Source: Bacteroidaceae bacterium
GTDB lineage: Bacteria > Bacteroidota > Bacteroidia > Bacteroidales > Bacteroidaceae
NCBI GenBank assembly: GCA_017469685.1
Contig: JAFUFW010000019.1
Location: forward strand, 1-52,610
Direction of reading: 5' to 3'
DNA length: 52,610 bases
Shown here: piece by piece, positions 51,484 through 52,610 of the stretch
How the letters are laid out: each line of letters starts with the position of its first letter
Numbering within the stretch: position 1 is the first letter of the stretch
The notes under the pieces: model-generated
Told to the model about the DNA's origin: nothing
The model's database searches: none
What the model saw: the letters and a program-made list of their open reading frames with translations, nothing else
Position numbers and translations under genes: made by a program

Positions 51484-51560
51484 GAATGAAAGTTCAACAC
51501 CCCAGAACAACCGAGACCTGTTATATTCTTTAATTCTTACATTTTTATATTTTTGAACAA
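51475..51560. repeat. Palindromic octamer element between gcvPA and gcvPB
   Basis: The A-rich left arm 51475-51492 and T-rich right arm 51528-51545 are reverse complements at 17 of 18 positions. The right side (51521-51560) is five octamers in exact register (first TTATATTC) ending at the ATG of gcvPB. The left arm overlaps the last codons and stop of gcvPA. Confidence 0.85.
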
Positions 51561-52610
51561 ATGAACAGAACATTATATGGAAACCTGATCTTCGAGCTCT
51601 CGAAGAAAGGACGCCGGGGCTACTCACTGCCTCAGGACTACGACCGCACACATTCGACCGCCGAACTGCCCGAGGCGCTGCGCCGCAAGGAGGCAGCCCG
51701 TCTGCCAGAGTGCGACGAGCTGACCGTAGTGCGCCACTACACCAACCTCAGCCACAACAACTTCGGCGTGAACGACGGCTTCTACCCCCTCGGCTCCTGC
51801 ACGATGAAGTATAATCCCGTCATCAACGAGGAAATAGCCGCCATGAAGGCCTTTGCCGGCCTGCACCCCCTACAGCCCGCCGAGACCTGCCAGGGCGCCC
51901 TCGAAGTCTACTTCAACCTCCAGCAGTCACTGGCCGAACTGGCCGGACTCAGCGAGTTCACCCTGAATCCCTGCGCCGGTGCCCACGGCGAACTGACAGG
52001 GTTGATGGTCATCAGGGCGTATCACGAGGCGAAAGAAAATGAAGAAATTCAGAAATTAAAAAATGAAAAGAGTGGGTCTGTGTCGCAGGAAGAACTTAAT
52101 TCTTTAATTTCTTCATTTTTAAATTCTCATCCTCGTCGCACCAAAGTCCTCATCCCCGACTCCGCCCACGGCACCAACCCCGCCTCGGCAGCTGTCTGCG
52201 GCCTTGAGGTCGTAGAGGTGAAGAGCCTGCCGGATGGCACCGTGGACGTTGATCACCTCCGCGAGCTTCTGTCAGAGATTGGCCCCGAGGTGGCAGCGAT
52301 GATGATGACCAACCCCAACACCCTCGGTATCTTCGAGCCCCGTGTGTTAGAGATCACCGAGATGGTGCACGCCGCAGGTGGCCTGATGTACTACGATGGC
52401 GCCAACCTCAACGCCCTCCTCGGCGAGTGCCGCCCGGGCAATATGGGCTTCGACGTCATGCACATCAACCTTCACAAGACCTTCTCCACACCTCACGGCG
52501 GCGGCGGCCCCGGCAGCGGCCCCGTGGGTGTCCGCAAGGGGCTAGAGCATTTCCTGCCCACGCCGCGCGTCGCTTTCGACGAAGCAGAGAAGCAGTTCCA
52601 TGTGGAGGCA
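51561..52610 (+). CDS. gcvPB: Glycine dehydrogenase (decarboxylating) subunit 2, cut by window edge
   Basis: The first 350 codons are present, starting [75 protein letters not shown] and the PLP-site region [19 protein letters not shown], with the catalytic Lys, are all intact. Between AYHEA and RRTKVLIPD lies an extra Lys/Glu/Ser-rich segment of about 33 residues (158-190), where the family usually has only a few. That segment is encoded by a palindromic octamer repeat. The reading frame stays open, so the enzyme may tolerate the loop. Confidence 0.96.
   Translation, partial: MNRTLYGNLIFELSKKGRRGYSLPQDYDRTHSTAELPEALRRKEAARLPECDELTVVRHYTNLSHNNFGVNDGFYPLGSCTMKYNPVINEEIAAMKAFAGLHPLQPAETCQGALEVYFNLQQSLAELAGLSEFTLNPCAGAHGELTGLMVIRAYHEAKENEEIQKLKNEKSGSVSQEELNSLISSFLNSHPRRTKVLIPDSAHGTNPASAAVCGLEVVEVKSLPDGTVDVDHLRELLSEIGPEVAAMMMTNPNTLGIFEPRVLEITEMVHAAGGLMYYDGANLNALLGECRPGNMGFDVMHINLHKTFSTPHGGGGPGSGPVGVRKGLEHFLPTPRVAFDEAEKQFHVEA
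52032..52130 (+). repeat. Palindromic octamer element inserted in frame within gcvPB
   Basis: The arms 52036-52049 and 52106-52119 are perfect 14-bp reverse complements (AAAATGAAGAAATT), extending to 21 of 24. The left side reads as A-rich octamers (for example AGAAATTC), the right as T-rich octamers (for example CTTAATTC), the same style as the element between gcvPA and gcvPB. It interrupts a conserved region without a frameshift. Confidence 0.85.

Noticed and set aside
47604-51560. Glycine riboswitch for the gcv operon
   Set aside because: The leader before lplA is only about 20 bases, and no paired aptamer-like sequence is seen upstream of gcvT or gcvPA.
50650-51651. Long minus-strand open frame (333 codons) opposite gcvPA
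   Set aside because: It is an antisense shadow of gcvPA caused by codon bias; its translation has no recognisable domain, while the plus strand is a clear gcvPA.

Overview
The window looks like chromosome of a member of the Bacteroidales, most likely Prevotellaceae or a close relative. The basis is SusC/SusD pairs, lipoprotein signals typical of Bacteroidota, promoters of the TTTG / TAnnTTTG type, a C10 peptidase with a type IX-secretion-like tail, DUF4924 next to rfbD and prfC, and LytS/LytTR signalling. The genus is an inference. No rRNA, tRNA, CRISPR array, intact insertion sequence or recombinase gene was recognised.

Layout. 1-8.3 kb: two divergent susC genes (the left one cut by the window edge) separated by a 414-bp spacer bounded by a perfect 105-bp inverted repeat that covers both leaders and signal-peptide codons. 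The right susC is followed by susD and a lipoprotein gene. 8.4-10.1 kb: secreted C10 cysteine peptidase. 10.3-19.3 kb: mostly minus-strand housekeeping genes (ECF sigma factor, fmt, ClC channel, tsaC, prfC, rfbD, DUF4924, LysE exporter) with one plus-strand exported protein. 19.4-28.4 kb: a plus-strand run for sugar-acid catabolism (ROK kinase, pepT, uxaC, hexuronate MFS transporter, uxuA, mannonate-type SDR, AGCS symporter) behind a leader with tandem 22-bp repeats. 28.6-30.4 kb: an AT-rich island holding a gene broken by one TAG codon and a decayed RelE/HigB-like toxin. 30.4-37.2 kb: Hsp15-like protein, small lipoprotein, pth, rplY, a LytS/LytTR pair, and an SDR with a zinc ribbon next to a steroid-5-alpha-reductase-like membrane protein. 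37.4-42.5 kb: a 1341-residue secreted protein of unknown function and asparaginase. 42.6-46.3 kb: surface-glycan genes (two Stealth phosphotransferases, a GT92-like and another glycosyltransferase). 46.5-52.6 kb: lipid A acyltransferase, then lplA-gcvT-gcvH-gcvPA-gcvPB, in which the lipoate ligase can charge the GcvH made beside it.

Two observations stand out. The first is the inverted-repeat susC pair, which looks like an invertible switch or gene-conversion tract for outer-membrane receptors. The second is a class of short repeat elements in the glycan and gcv operons. T-rich arrays of about 8-nt words lead straight into start codons; in the gcv operon they are paired with complementary A-rich arrays to form palindromes, and one such palindrome sits in frame inside gcvPB. 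A separate C/G-rich palindrome family at 30.8-32.2 kb encodes an N-terminal extension of Hsp15, the C-terminus of Pth and the Pth ribosome-binding site.

All calls come from reading the sequence and recalled family knowledge; no database search was run.
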